The notes: a model not told the origin generated them from the letters alone. DNA of 64,000 nucleotides from Solen grandis (GCA_021229015.1 CM037789.1:42398377-42462376); one strand, 5' to 3'; counted from the stretch's first letter, positions 12,416-24,113 are shown. Translations and numbers: made by a program.

Positions 12416-13149
12416 GATATGCTGATTAAGAAGCTGGTGCAGGAGATGAAGAGGCTAAAATCAGGGGCTAAATCTTCACCCTTGTTGGATGAATTGTGCC
12501 GTCTGGAGACCAAGTCAGATCACAACCACAACCGACTGGGAAGGTCATCATCACAATCGTCTCTTGACAGTGGTGAACATGTGTCCTACATGAGTGACAC
12601 GGAGTTGATACGAGAAACGTCTAGTCCACAGCATACACAGCGGACCACGTTCCGCTGACATGTATCAGCAACGCAATGTAAGTCATCGTCATAGTTACCA
12701 TGGTCAACAAAGTCGAGCACATATGCCTCGTATATACGGTAACCATGCAAATGGCACTCAGACATTACGGAACTCATTACACAGCTCTGATCATATGAAC
12801 AGTTCACCACGTGTATTCGGTCCTCCAGACAGTTTCCAAACCAGCCAGTTTGTTGCCATTGCCGACTACGATCCAACAATGTTCTCACAGAGTGGACACC
12901 AGCGACTGGAGCTCTCCTTGAAGGAAGGTGACCATGTGACAGTGACTGGTGCAGTTGACCAGAATGGTTACTTTGAGGGTGAGGTGAACGGGAAAGTTGG
13001 ACTGGTTCCAGCCAGTTACCTCCAGCCAGCACCGGTTTCCAGGACTACTGGACCCCGACGACAGCTGCCACAGTATCTTAATGCGAGCCCAGAACGGATC
13101 GCTCAGATGTACGGACATCTGCACGCTGCTCATCGTTCTGACACACATG
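12416..13149 (+). CDS. Coiled segment + SH3 exon with apparent frameshift
   Basis: The acceptor is TTTTTTGTCATCAG and the donor is CATG then GTGAGT. The first part (from GATATGCTGATTAAG) is open to a TGA at 12656-12658. The SH3-encoding frame is shifted by +1, open from 12609, with its first ATG at 12660. The SH3 core is at about 12849-13025 (AIADYDP, ELSLKEGDHVTVTG, GYFEGEV, GLVPASYLQ). A single-base error or polymorphism between 12609 and 12656 would restore one frame. A GTAAGT inside the exon at 12678 could alternatively act as a donor. Exon continuity is therefore uncertain although both halves look coding. Confidence 0.6.
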
Positions 13150-16100
13150 GTGAGTTGTCATGGTTACCACAATGTACTTGACTTTCATTTCAGTATATCA
13201 CTGCCAGATCCTACAGTGTATGTAAGATTCAGTTGTAAACTTTTGGTATCATCCTCATAAAATGTGCATTGAGGGAATATTATTTTGATGTACATTTACT
13301 GTGTTTTTAAGGCCACATAGCTCAGATTGGAGATACATATTTCATTATTTTGCTGAAAGAGGGCATACATTAAATAAAACAACACAGAAATGTCAGAATT
13401 ACTGCACAATATAAGTAACAAATACATTAAAATAAATAGACCTGGATTAAGTGGGTTTGTCAGAAATTGAAACTCATGAGCTATCTAGCAATGGACTGAC
13501 CATTTTGATTCTCCCATAGTTCCCTTCACAGTTCTGGGGCAGGCCCAGTCAGACAAAGTACTGGATGAGATTTCCCAACTGTCCAATTTGAAACTGCCCA
13601 CTGAAAGTAGTGTAGCACCACCTGGTGGTCCAGGTGGGGATAAGGCTTCAGGTGCTTCTCGTGAGGGGGCTGACAGCGGAGGTATTCTTAGATGTTTCAC
13701 CCAGTCACCCACCGTAGTTACATTTCACATGCCTCACTGCTGGCCTACTTGTGTTGGGTATTAAGGGTCATGTTTTTGTTGTGTTCACCCATTTCTTAGT
13801 TAATTGAATAAATTCATCCATACTGCCTTTTACTTCACAATATTTATTTGTCATATTCATTTGTTCCTACCACAAAAATTTTGCTGCTGTCAACATCAAA
13901 TTTAAATTATTCTATAGACTTTTGTCTTACAGTTTGGTTTACATGGACTTGTTAGCAAAATGAATTTTATGGTCCACTCTATAGCTGGCTATTAGATTTG
14001 AACAAATTCATAAAGTAGCATATTTTTTATGAAAATTCTACATTTGGTTTTCCTAACTTTACTGTATTTAAAATCAAGTTGGATATTTTTTCTAGTTACA
14101 TTCACTCATGAAATATGATTAGGTGATTCCATATACAAGTATTTTATTATATATTTGAAAACAGAATCATAGATTGATATTTCATTCATGAAATATCAGG
14201 TATTTAACCCTTTTGCTGCTAGGTCACCTGTCATATATACAGCCAATTTGCCAAGGAATATCTTAGAAATTTCTTAGAAATTACAGGCTATTACTGTACT
14301 AGCATAATGTGGCTGCTTCCCTTTCGCTGCCAACAGGACGGGTTAACCCATCCTACACATGGGACGGCATATTTACCAATAGGACAGGTCTACCCATTAT
14401 GGAGGTTTCCACATTTGAAACCCCCCAAAACAGTGAGCCTGTCTTGTTGGCAACTTTGCTGTCTCGTGTGTAGGATGGGTTCTTCTGTCCTGTAGGCAGC
14501 GAAAGGGTTAACTAATAAAATATGGTTTGGTGATTTTATTTTCCATATATTTCATTGTTTATTTAAAGCCATAGTCATACATTGGTATGTCATTCATGAA
14601 ATATGTTTTGGTGTTTTTATTTTTATAATTTTTATTGTATCTATTTAAAGCCAACATTCTTCATGTACATTGGATGTTTGTATTTTGGTTGTCCCTGCTT
14701 ATTGCTACTTTTTGTTGGTGTTAAAGGGTAGGGACTTTCTAGGATGCAAACTGGAATTCACACCTTTAATTGTTTACAATCTCAATAAACATCCTGTGTC
14801 TCATCTCAAGTATTTAAGTACTTGGGGAGAAAATAGTCTTGACAGTTTGCTCATTTGCAAATCAAGGTGTTAAAATTGGTACCACCTTAGTGCATATAAA
14901 TATAGTTTGAGAATCTTTATAGTTAGTACAAAATACCCAATCACATAAAGTACATGGGAATTGTGCACAATCATGGAGTGTTTCAAGTGGCTGCATCGAG
15001 GCTCAGTGGTTGGAGATTCATTTTATCCTGGGCATTTGCTTTTGGTTCATGGTTAGTTTGTTCAAGGCAAGAGTCTTTGTAGAAATTGATCATGAAATTG
15101 TTGCAAAAGGTAGCAAAAGAGTAATTTTTTGAAGTGATACTATTTTAAGCATTACATTTTACAACCAGTGAAAGTATATACAGTTTCTTTCTATATTATT
15201 GTTTTTCAATATTTGTATTTTAATAATCATAATACTCTTTTTTTTTATGATGTTTATTGCTGAATTAGAAATTAATATAAGAAGTTATTATTTTTTCTGA
15301 GCCTATTAAAACACAACATAGTATTGATGTTTTAGCAGTGTAATTCTTCAGTTTCAATTTTACCTCAATGTTATCTTGTGTAGATGTTTATTATTATTTT
15401 ATAGTTCTCTATTTAAGTCATTGTAGTTAGTCTATGATTGTGTAGACATAGCTATAGGAAGGAAAACATCATAAAAACTGTGTGGATTCTTATTTCTGTT
15501 TTTAGACACCAATTTGAGAAATTCTAAATACCAATCATTATCATTGTTATACATGATCAATTTGAATACATCTTGATGTACCTTATATCACCAGGTCGAA
15601 GCCCCACCCATGTGCTACCCAACGGGCTCCCGAATGGCAGACTGGACTCGCCCAGCAGTCCGCAGTACATCCCTCCGCAGATCATGCCGGGTCCACCGCA
15701 GGTACCCAGCGAGTTTCACGTGGAGAAGATAGTTGGCAACAGCAGTCTCATGTTGGCATGGCAACCACTGACCCTGGACAGCAATGGCTGTAACAATGGT
15801 GTGAAGGTTCTTGGATACAGGGTAGGTTGTCATAGTTTTAAACTCCTAAACTTACTGAGTTCTGTACACCAGAGTATCCAAATACCAGTATGTGTTCTGG
15901 CCTCAAGTTCCCCAAAATAAATGGTTAACTTAATTAAGATTTTCTTACTTAAATTCAAACTGTGCCAAATTTAAGTTTGAATCGGGCTCAAATTTGAGTC
16001 TGAGATCATACTCAAATATTTTTGATAACATAATAGGTCTAGTATTGTTCTGAATCTGTATTTTATAATGGTCATGGAAACAATTGCAGCAGATATTTTT

Positions 16101-19100
16101 GTAGAGGACAAAAGATGTAAGCCATCCTTACCTTGTTTTGTATGTATTTCTGTGTTATAATTATTTTTCATGAAAAGTCTTGAGTTGAGGTGACCCTTTG
16201 TTTCTTATTATGATGGTCTCACAAAATAACAGTATTTCTCACATAGAGTTGATTACTTACATGTACCATAGCCATTTAACACATGAAAACTGTCAAGAAA
16301 ATTATCTGTGACTATATCAAACCTGATCAGACTGCAAGTAAGGCACAAGCTGATCAGATTATATTCTGTTCACAACTCATCCTGAGTACTTTTTAGAGAA
16401 GGTAAAATTGTAATAAAAGCTTTTGTTTTAATCTGTTTTCTAGTGCAAAATGGCATATCCATGTAGGAAAGGGTTTACTCATGATCTTGTTTTCTGTAAT
16501 TCCCAATTCAGTTTGATGAAGTTTGTTTTGATTTCTGCAGATATTCAAAGACAAGAAGATCTTCGCTCAGCCGCGGGGGTCACAGGCCACACGGACAATC
16601 ATTGAGAACATTGACATCCATTCACACCACCGTTTTGGAATACAGACAGTGTCAGCCGACGGACAGGTGTCCGAACTGTCAGAGATCATGTATGAGGGTG
16701 TGGAGGAAGTCACGAGCGATGAGGAGAACAGCGACACGGAATCGGAGATGGACATGTCAACAGTGCTTGATATGGAGGAATACAGGAGCGGCCAGAAACG
16801 CATGGTCAGTAGAATGCTGTAGTGCCATATTACCTGTTACCATTCAGAATTTTGTACACTGATGTTAGTCATTCTTAGTATTTACTGTATTCTTGCCGTG
16901 GCACAGATGAGAAGCAAACAAATTCATCCTGATAAGCTTCAGAGATTTTAAATTGTTTGCATAAGTTTGCATAAGTCAAAGTTTTTGGCAAGCTTTAAAT
17001 TAAGAAAAAAGCCCCAAAACATTGATTGTAAGCAAATTGGTCCTTAAAATAGTCTATTTAGTTGTCTTGATACAAGTACTAAATTTATCGCATATAATTA
17101 TGTTCACAGTATGTTCTCAGTATATTTTAAATGCTCAATACACTACATACCTACACTACGTATGCATAATTTATGTCTACACATGATTGTGTATCTGTGT
17201 ATGTTGTGTAATCTACAGTTTATGGCCGTGTACGACTACGACCCCCACAAGAACTCGCCCCAGGACCATCCCAACTGTGAACTGCTCTTCAGCGCTGGTG
17301 ACATCATCACGGTGTACGGACGTCAACGATCAGACGGCTTCTATCACGGGGAGGTCAGTAGCCTTGAACTCATTTTGATTTCTTTTGACGCTTTGGCAAA
17401 CAGAGCAGACCCAGATCAGCCAGCCCCTTCCAGGATCTAACTGATCAGGCTTCCTCTGTTTTCTGATATGATACTGAAGCTTAGATTCTACATTGTCTGC
17501 AAAGAAAAATCCATTGTCATATACCATTTGATGCACAGTCAATGAATATTCATCAGTTCATAAAGTTGGACATTGAATATTCATTGGGTAAAGGGTTAAC
17601 ATTTAGAGACAAGTATGAGAGTTTCATTTTCAGCTTATAGACACTAATTATGCCTGTGAAAATGTCTGTATCAAGCCTTCAAGACCCTGTAACCACAGTA
17701 TAACTGTCTATAAATCTATGAAGCCTTCAAAGGAATAATTAACCTTCCTTTCAGTTTTGTTGTAATATCTGAAATGGAAACATTAAGTGATATTTTATTA
17801 AAATGATACAAAACACAGATAGTAGGGTACCTTCCTGTGGGATATGTCCAATTCCCCTCAAAGTTTCTGTTCTTTTGTTATTCAGTTGAACCTGTATTAG
17901 CAGTCACTTGTATTAAGTGGTGAACCTGCATTTAGCGGTCAGTTTTGAGATAACCAATTTTTACGAGCATTTTGATATATGTTTAACCTTCATTTAGCTA
18001 TCGCCTCTGTTTAGCGGTCTCCTTTACTTGTTCCCTTGACTGACCACTTAAGATAGGTTTGACTGTATTCGATATTTCGTCATTATGATTAGGCTCTCTT
18101 TAACAAAACAATTTACGATTAACTAGTATTGATGGTACTTGCAGTTACCTCCCTTGTACTACTCTCATCTGAAATTAACCAATTAATTCAAGAGTCATTA
18201 TCAGATACCGTGATTCATTGTCCTTACATTGAAATGTCCATTATTATTTATTTATTTATTATTATTTGCTTTTAAACTTGTGTGATGCGCTATAGGATTT
18301 GTCTGACTGCTACTATGTAACGTCTTATAAATAGTATTTAATGCCCTTGTCAAAATGAAAATACTATATCATTTGAAACATCAGTGTAAAACATACCTTG
18401 CCATTTCTGTCCTTCTTTCTTGTCTCTCTATCCAGCTCATTTTCTTGTGTATCACTTACTACACGGATACACACACTGCTGTCACGATAAAACATCCATC
18501 AGTTCAACAGAATACTGTTAATTATAAAATATATCCATAAACTATCCTCATATATTGTGATTGCAGACAATTATTTATCATAATTTTCAGTTTACCATGT
18601 GCCTCCGGTCCTTGTAATTTTCACACGATGATAAAAATCAGTAAAGGTGCCAGTTTAATTGTTTTTCACTCGCATAATGTTTTATAGAAGTAACAGAGAT
18701 GTCTATACCTGGATATATCTAAATTTAATGTAGCTTCATGGAATTATATATAGTACTCACCTGTTTCGTATCTCCTTTTATCCTGTATTTTTGTTTCTTT
18801 CTTTATTTTGGGAATCACCCTTATATTTCGTTTCGATAAGGGAGGTAACCACTGAGTTACTCGATTTTTTATGTAGTATCATACTGCTCATGTTGTTTGA
18901 TTTTTTGTTTTTTGAAATATTACGACATTGTTTTGATATTTATATATATTTTTTTTTATGTATTTTTTTGCATCTTACTTCTGGCTTATGGTGAATAAAA
19001 CTTTCAAACTTTCAAACTTTCATCCAAGACAAATTCGTGATTTCTAATCTTGAATAGCATACAGTTTTGTGTCATACAATTATAATTATTCAATTGGAAA

Positions 19101-20169
19101 AAAAACTACCAGTTAAATTTAACATAGCAGCTGCACCTAAATTCTACCTCGCCTGTATATGATGGGAAAGATGTGGCTGTATTTCAGATAAACAATGTAC
19201 GTGGACTGGTACCAGCTTTCTTCATTGAGGAGATGCCACAACCACCACCGCGGACAAAGAAGGTAAATTGTTAACATGTAATATATTGTCACAATGATAC
19301 AGTCTGGCTTTTTATGTAAAGAACCCATCAGATATTTAAAAGAAAATATCTAAATGCCCTGCTTTCAGAGCAATATACCCTGGATTAAGATATGGAAATA
19401 GAAACAGATAATGCACAAAATCTATTGTTGTTTTTTTGTATTAAGTAATTTGCAGTTTTAATAGAATCCAGTTAATTGCCATGACATTCCTTGTACAATT
19501 AAACAGCTGGTTAATGAGTTTTAATATTTTACTATTATTATATGTTACATTTTAGGACTTGTCAAACATACAAGTTGTTTTTAAATTTCAGAATTCATCC
19601 CGGAACAAACAAGTCAGCAAGGACAGTAAAACAAACACAGAACGACAAGAAAGCTGACCTTTACCTGCAGTGTTGCCATAGAAACATAAACTGTCTTCCC
19701 ATAGTGCACTGCTGGTGCCCAGTTAGTCTTCCAGTGGTCTCCAAATATGGAAGACTCAACTATTTCATTTCGATTTAAAAGTATCATCTTTGCATTGTGG
19801 GGACGCATTATATTTTAAAATGTAATTTGTAATGAAGTTTTACCTGGATTGTACAGACTGTAGCAATAGAATTCTGACTACTTTTTAATGTTTGTTGTTA
19901 AACCAGATTTTATAGATGTTTACATTTTTTGTAACATTTAGGCCGTTTTAAATCTGCTGTTTTAATAATGTAACATTGAAAGTTTTTCAACATCATTTGC
20001 ATGGAAACATACTGTTACTAAGTTAGTCAGCATGTAATTTATGTTTAATCTGTTTTCAAAGATCAAGAAAGCTCTGAAATCAGGTCCATACAACGAAACA
20101 CGAAATCCAGACATTATTAGTCAAGTGCTTCCATCATGTAACCCAGAGATGCTAGTTTCGTCTGCATGA
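12416..20169 (+). CDS. RIM-binding-protein-like gene (SH3-FN3-SH3), 3' part
   Basis: The exon join is 12416-13149, 13520-13681, 15595-15821, 16541-16804, 17219-17353, 19188-19262, then either 19592-19657 or 20062-20169. All phases agree from 12660 onward. In order the protein has a charged, possibly coiled segment (LIKKLVQEMKRLK), a Ser-rich linker, an SH3 (FVAIADYDP...GEVNGKVGLVPASYL), a Gly/Pro linker, an FN3 module (PGPPQVPSEF...LMLAWQPL...GYR), an acidic stretch, and a second SH3 (FMAVYDYDP...GDIITVYG...DGFYHGE, GLVPAFFIEE). The second SH3 closely follows the last SH3 of RIM-BPs, synaptic scaffolds that link RIM and presynaptic Ca2+ channels. RIM-BPs normally have three SH3 and three FN3 domains, so this is a reduced or divergent relative or a partial view. 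From M at 12660 to the first stop it would be 472 residues. Confidence 0.62.
13150..13519. other. Intron of RIM-BP-like gene
   Basis: Bounded by GTGAGT and CTCCCATAG. I see no repeats or other features in it. Confidence 0.6.
13520..13681 (+). CDS. RIM-BP-like linker exon (Gly/Pro/Ser-rich)
   Basis: Phase 1 at both ends. It encodes VPFTVLGQAQSDKVLDEISQ and then a PPGGPGGDK-type low-complexity linker. The donor is GGAG then GTATTC. There is no domain; because it is symmetric (162 nt) it could be skipped without a frame change. Confidence 0.65.
13682..15594. other. Intron with a fold-back repeat
   Basis: AT-rich intron. The phrase ATTCATGAAATAT recurs at about 14109, 14189 and 14592, suggesting a diverged local duplication. 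The MITE at 14319-14507 lies here. No exon is seen. Confidence 0.55.
14319..14507. mobile_element. Fold-back MITE, about 190 bp
   Basis: CCCTTTCGCTGCC...ACAGGACGGGTTAACCCATC at the left is mirrored by GATGGGTTCTTCTGTCCTGT...GGCAGCGAAAGGG at the right. A partial copy of the end (AACCCTTTTGCTGCTAGG) lies upstream at about 14206. It is non-coding, and the same outer motif (GAAAGGGTTAA) ends other MITEs in this window. Confidence 0.65.
15595..15821 (+). CDS. RIM-BP-like FN3 exon, first half
   Basis: The acceptor is CCTTATATCACCAG (entry phase 1) and the donor is TACAGG then GTAGGT, phase 0. It encodes a proline-rich entry (SPQYIPPQIMPGPPQVP) and the A-C strands of an FN3 fold with the conserved Trp (LMLAWQPL) and GYR. 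High GC and regular codon use set it apart from the flanking intron. Confidence 0.72.
15822..16540. other. Intron with a degenerate MITE
   Basis: At about 16300-16480 there is a decayed member of the family seen at 56333 and 63755 (AACCTGATCAGACTGCAAG, TTTAGAGAAGG, GGAAAGGGTTTAC). Nothing else is seen. Confidence 0.5.
16541..16804 (+). CDS. RIM-BP-like FN3 second half + acidic linker exon
   Basis: 88 codons, phase 0 at both ends. It completes the FN3 (IFKDKKIFAQPRG, FGIQTVSADGQVSELSEI) and then carries an acidic stretch (VTSDEENSDTESEMDMS) before EEYRSGQKRM, which leads into the second SH3. The donor is CGCATG then GTCAGT. Confidence 0.75.
16805..17218. other. Intron
   Basis: Bounded by GTCAGT and ATCTACAG. 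I see nothing notable in it. Confidence 0.6.
17219..17353 (+). CDS. RIM-BP-like C-terminal SH3, first exon
   Basis: 45 codons, phase 0 to phase 0. It encodes FMAVYDYDPHKNSPQDHPNC, then ELLF, AGDIITVYG and DGFYHGE. The ALYDY-like motif (AVYDY), the SP after YDP, the acidic RT-loop end and GDIITV/GFY/GE are all RIM-BP SH3 landmarks. It is split from the rest of the SH3 by an intron exactly after GE. Confidence 0.8.
17354..19187. other. Intron with a probable retroelement tail
   Basis: About 18300-19025 ends in GGTGAATAAAACTTTCAAAC followed by a short (TTTCAAAC)n run, typical of non-LTR or SINE 3' tails. The upstream boundary is unclear. No exon is recognised. Confidence 0.45.
19188..19262 (+). 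CDS. RIM-BP-like C-terminal SH3, second exon
   Basis: 25 codons, phase 0. INNVRGLVPAFFIEEM completes the SH3 (GLVP with the Phe/Ile pair of the binding groove) followed by PQPPPRTKK. The acceptor is TGTATTTCAG and the donor is AAGAAG then GTAAAT. Two downstream acceptors can be joined in phase. Confidence 0.8.
19592..19657 (+). CDS. Alternative last exon a (21 residues + stop)
   Basis: The acceptor is TTTTTAAATTTCAG. In phase it adds NSSRNKQVSKDSKTNTERQE, S and then TGA at 19655-19657, a basic/polar tail without a domain. Confidence 0.55.
   Translation, partial: NSSRNKQVSKDSKTNTERQES
20062..20169 (+). CDS. Alternative last exon b (35 residues + stop)
   Basis: The acceptor is AATCTGTTTTCAAAG. 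Joined in phase 0 to the exon ending at 19262 it adds IKKALKSGPYNETRNPDIIS and a short tail ending LVSSA, then TGA at 20167-20169. It fits the frame as well as exon a does, so the gene may make two C-termini. A polyadenylation signal candidate follows at 20494. Confidence 0.55.
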   Translation: MKKALKSGPYNETRNPDIISQVLPSCNPEMLVSSA

Positions 20170-20493
20170 TCCATGAAGGTTTTGTCCTCTATATTTATTG
20201 TGTTCTTGTTAAACCTTTGGTTATCCCACAATACACTGCAGTATCTCTTCACTCGGCCATTTTGTTTTTGTTCATTGTTGTTTATGAATTTAATATTGTT
20301 TAGTTATCGTTATATTGCTAGGAATGACGTCTGCACTGTTAGCTAGGTTTGTTTCAATTGGTTGTGATGGAAAGTTTCCACTGTTAGGCCAGAATTGCAT
20401 GATCGTTCAATATTTATTACAACTGTATTATCAGTATTATTAACATTATATCCATCTGTACAAGTATTAGTAATTAATAAGCGTTGTGTCCAA

Positions 20494-20499
20494 AATAAA
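20494..20499 (+). promoter_or_regulatory. Candidate polyadenylation signal AATAAA (RIM-BP-like gene)
   Basis: AATAAA in CCAAAATAAACATTG, about 325 bp after the stop of exon b. No transcript evidence is available. Confidence 0.35.
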
Positions 20500-21494
20500 C
20501 ATTGTACTGCCGTCTGTTGTGAACCCGGTTGAGTAGGTTTTGTCGTTTCTAAATATTGTGTCGGAAACCTCAAGGAGTTAGTGTTTCCTTTAGATGAAAT
20601 GTATTGATAGTAAAAACAATTAACTGTTTAGGGATTTAAAATCTAATATAAGTTTGATGGTAGATTTAACAGCTGTTTTTGATGGTATAATATAGATATT
20701 GCATGCCTACATTAATCACATTTTCATGGTCACAATATTTTTGTGTACACCTGTTATACCCACCCCACCCTCTTTATTTCCCATTATTGTTGTCAGTGAA
20801 AATGTAACTACTGCAAATGATATTAACTTAAATGTGCAATGTTGATTTGTCCCATATGCATTTATTTTCCTGGCTAGCTGGATTATGCATGTTGGAAGTA
20901 CAGATATTTTTGCCCTGATCAAAGTCTGGATCACAAAATTAAATAGTGTGCTACAATGAAGAATGGATATCAGATATTCTTAAAGTGTGTATTGTTAACT
21001 TCAAATTATGTTGATATATTTATGTATTGTTATTGCATACAAATGTTTTTTTAATGGAAGAAGATTGGGAAGAGGTCAGATATATGTTGAGGTTATGCAT
21101 TGCACTTGCTGACCTTTGTTTTACTGTGCCCTTGAAAACATCGGATATGACAAAGATTTTTTCGCAACTTTTTTCCCCTGGGATAAAAAGTTCAAACAAA
21201 AAAAAAGTAAAATCATCTTTTGTAATATTTTCTCATCTTTGTGTACCCTAGTTTAGCAAGTAAGCAGTAATTTCTATAATTCATTACTAACGTAGCTGTT
21301 AATAGACTGCCTGTCAATCAAATCATCTTTAATGGAAGAAGCCCTTTGCTTATAGGATCTGTTATTTATATTTTTATAAACATGACAAAGAAAACATGAA
21401 AAATCTCTATATTGTGTTAGTTTTTATTTGTAATCCATAATGAAGTACATTGATATTAATTTATTCATTTTACTTCTATTGGGAACCAAATTCT

Positions 21495-21700
21495 TATAAC
21501 TTGTACTAATCCACCTCCACAGTTCCTTGGTTGGACCAGTACTTTGTGCCTGGGAAAGTCATGAAAAATACTCGCCTCCCAAACGGGTTTGAACCCACAA
21601 CCTGGTTGATTTTTTATACCTGAGAATACAGTTCTGTATTTTATACCTCTGCTTCACAAAGGGAATGGGCCATTTGAGGTTGTCCCTGGCATGTCACACC
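21495..21700 (-). repeat. tRNA-related SINE copy
   Basis: The plus strand shows CTAATCCACCTCCACAGTTC, TTGGTTGGACCAGTACTTTG and GGGTTTGAACCCACAACC. The reverse complement of the last is a Pol III B-box-like GGTTGTGGGTTCAAACCC. Related copies occur at about 22790-22975 and 62785-62900. Confidence 0.6.
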
Positions 21701-22789
21701 ATAAAGCACATACACATACAATGTTATGAGGATTGTTATCTGACATTTCCTATGATGATATGAATTACATGAGCACAGTTCCTGTGTCCTGTGCAGACAA
21801 TACTGTCAACACCAAACGGTATATCAGAGCTGACAATGAAACAGTTCTATCAGTTTGATTTCTACTGGCATTTAGAAAAGTTTCCAGGTCAGTCATGCCA
21901 ACCAACCATTGATATAGCACTTAGGTAATAGCTACATAAAATGCATTGTAATGGAAAAGACAACTTCTAGCAGACCAGTAAACCACACCGCAACACCAGA
22001 AGTGATATGCAGAAAATACATTTTATATTTCCTTTCATCTTTGGCAGAAAACAAGTGATAGAAAATAGCAAAGTTTATCATTAAGACATTTTTTTCTTAC
22101 CAATAAATGTATTGGTATTTCAAGAGGAAGCAAAGCTTACAATCAATTTGAAATTTAATTAAAACATTTATATCTGAGGAATCTCTATACAAAATGCAGC
22201 ATTGTAGTAAAATTATTGAAATTTATATACTGGCACATATATTTCAGTACTTGTTTTTGCTGAAAAAGAAAAAAGGTTAAAAATTGAGTAACTGGTATTT
22301 CTCTACTTGTTTTGACAAAATTTGATGGGATGTGGTCATTGCATTATTTAAATTAACATACAGACTTTTCCATCTCTATTCTTTATAGACTGATTTTTAT
22401 ATATGCCTAACATCACTATCCAACAGAATCACATCAGGTATGCATAACTGAACAAAGCAACACAAGATATAAACAATTTTTATTATGTTAATATCATACA
22501 GTAACAATATTTCACTAAAGTCATATTATTAAGATGGGCCATTTCACAAACACATATATCTTTTATGCTATGCACAGTTCCTTCATGAACAATTACAATA
22601 TCAAACATTTAAATCATATTTCAACCACATTAAATGAAAATGGCATGGTAGACATTTGCAAAGCAAGCAGTTGTGTAAAGACTTTCAGGTGCATCACTTA
22701 CATCCGGTCAAACCACTGATAAGCCAGGGAAGGCTTTACAGACTGCAACTAATAATCTGGCTCTAATTCCACCAACCTTGCAAGTTTTA

Positions 22790-22975
22790 TTTTACTTTAA
22801 TTGGCAAGCAAGTTCTGCCAACATACACTAATCCCTCTTGACGGTTCCTGGGTTGGACCAGTACTTTGCACTTGGGAAGGTCATGAAACATCCTTGCCCC
22901 CAACGAGGCTCTTACCCATAACCTTCAGATCCTCAGTCAGGTATTTTACCACAGGACCACGGTGCCCTTCAACAT
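22790..22975 (-). repeat. tRNA-related SINE copy (same family)
   Basis: It shares CTAATCCCTCTTGACGGTTC, TGGGTTGGACCAGTACTTTG, GGTCATGAAACATCCTTGCC and an ACCACGGTGCCC end with the copies at 21495 and 62785. Confidence 0.6.
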
Positions 22976-23931
22976 TAAATGTATAATCAAGAAATGTAAT
23001 TCATCATTCATCATTCTTACTTCCTTTACAAATAAAAATACTTGAATACTTTGTTTCATACAAATAAAAGTTAAATACTCATATCAACTTAATCATATAA
23101 GAAAAATCATAATTGCAAGCTTTGCAGAATGCAGTTTTACCTAAGAACATAAAGTATTACTTGGTACAAAGCATGGTTGATGGAGTTTGAACCTGGTCTT
23201 ATACGGGTGACATAGCGCATTTCCTTCACATGAATGACTTTTTATTACATTAAATATTTATGGTATTTTATATTATGGTTTTTTTTCCATATTTCCCCAT
23301 GGTCCTCTTATGATCACCATTTTACTGTATTTCTATGAAATGAATTGGTCCCCACAGTGCCTGGTACCTGTGCCTTCACTTGGCAGAGACTAAAGCTGAT
23401 CATGCATGGAATAACACTCAAATTTTGTTAGTCATTTGTCAATATAACCAAGCTGTTGCTTAACTTGTCACAGCTAGCAATCAACAACCATTCCATACTC
23501 GTTCTCAACCTTCTTTCTTCATCATATATTCAGAAAATGACAACTGAAAAGTGAAAAAACGATTCTTGCCTCTTAATTATGCTGGAACTTTTCATCACCT
23601 TGACGCCTTGAGCAGCACATAGCATTAAACTACAATTTAAATTCTTACTGACACTTGATTAGGTGTTCCTCTATTCAATCAAACTTAAATGGTCACACAT
23701 ATCCGACCCTAACACTCTTATTCAGCACTTCTAATCACAATCTGTCATCATGGTAACGAGGGTCCTACTCTACCAGCTCCCCTACCACCCTGCAGCCAAG
23801 CTGGCCAAAGCACTGAACACATCATGGTCAAACTACAACGACAAGCTGTGTGTCTCCTCTCCCTGGAAACACTCTAAGCTATCTGTGCACATCAAACTTA
23901 ATTGCATGAAAACCACCGTCGGAAATCCGAG

Positions 23932-23937
23932 TTTATT
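23932..23937 (-). promoter_or_regulatory. Candidate THOC3 polyadenylation signal
   Basis: AATAAA on the minus strand, 177 nt past the THOC3 stop codon. Confidence 0.4.
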
Positions 23938-24113
23938 CATCATGCCTTGTTTCTCAGAACATCTTTTTACCACAATGTCAATCAAAGCTCTGCCAGTCAT
24001 GAACAAAACAAAACAAGGAATCACTGATCACTGTCCCTGAGGTGTTAAGGCAGAAAGACATTGCAGTCTAGGTGGCATCAGTTACTTAAGCATATCTCCC
24101 ATCAGGGGCAGCA

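Larger units (their letters stand above)
20170..24113. other. 3' UTR and convergent intergenic region
   Basis: The plus-strand RIM-BP-like gene and minus-strand THOC3 converge here. Most of the region is AT-rich with no long conserved frame. It holds SINE-like copies at about 21495-21700 and 22790-22975. Confidence 0.6.

Noticed and set aside
12678..12683. GTAAGT as the donor of the first visible RIM-BP-like exon
   Set aside because: The SH3 frame reads through it without interruption and the upstream frame stops before it. Kept only as an alternative explanation of the frameshift.
23750..24040. 96-residue frame near the THOC3 3' end (plus strand)
   Set aside because: It lies antisense over the probable THOC3 3' UTR; no recognisable domain.
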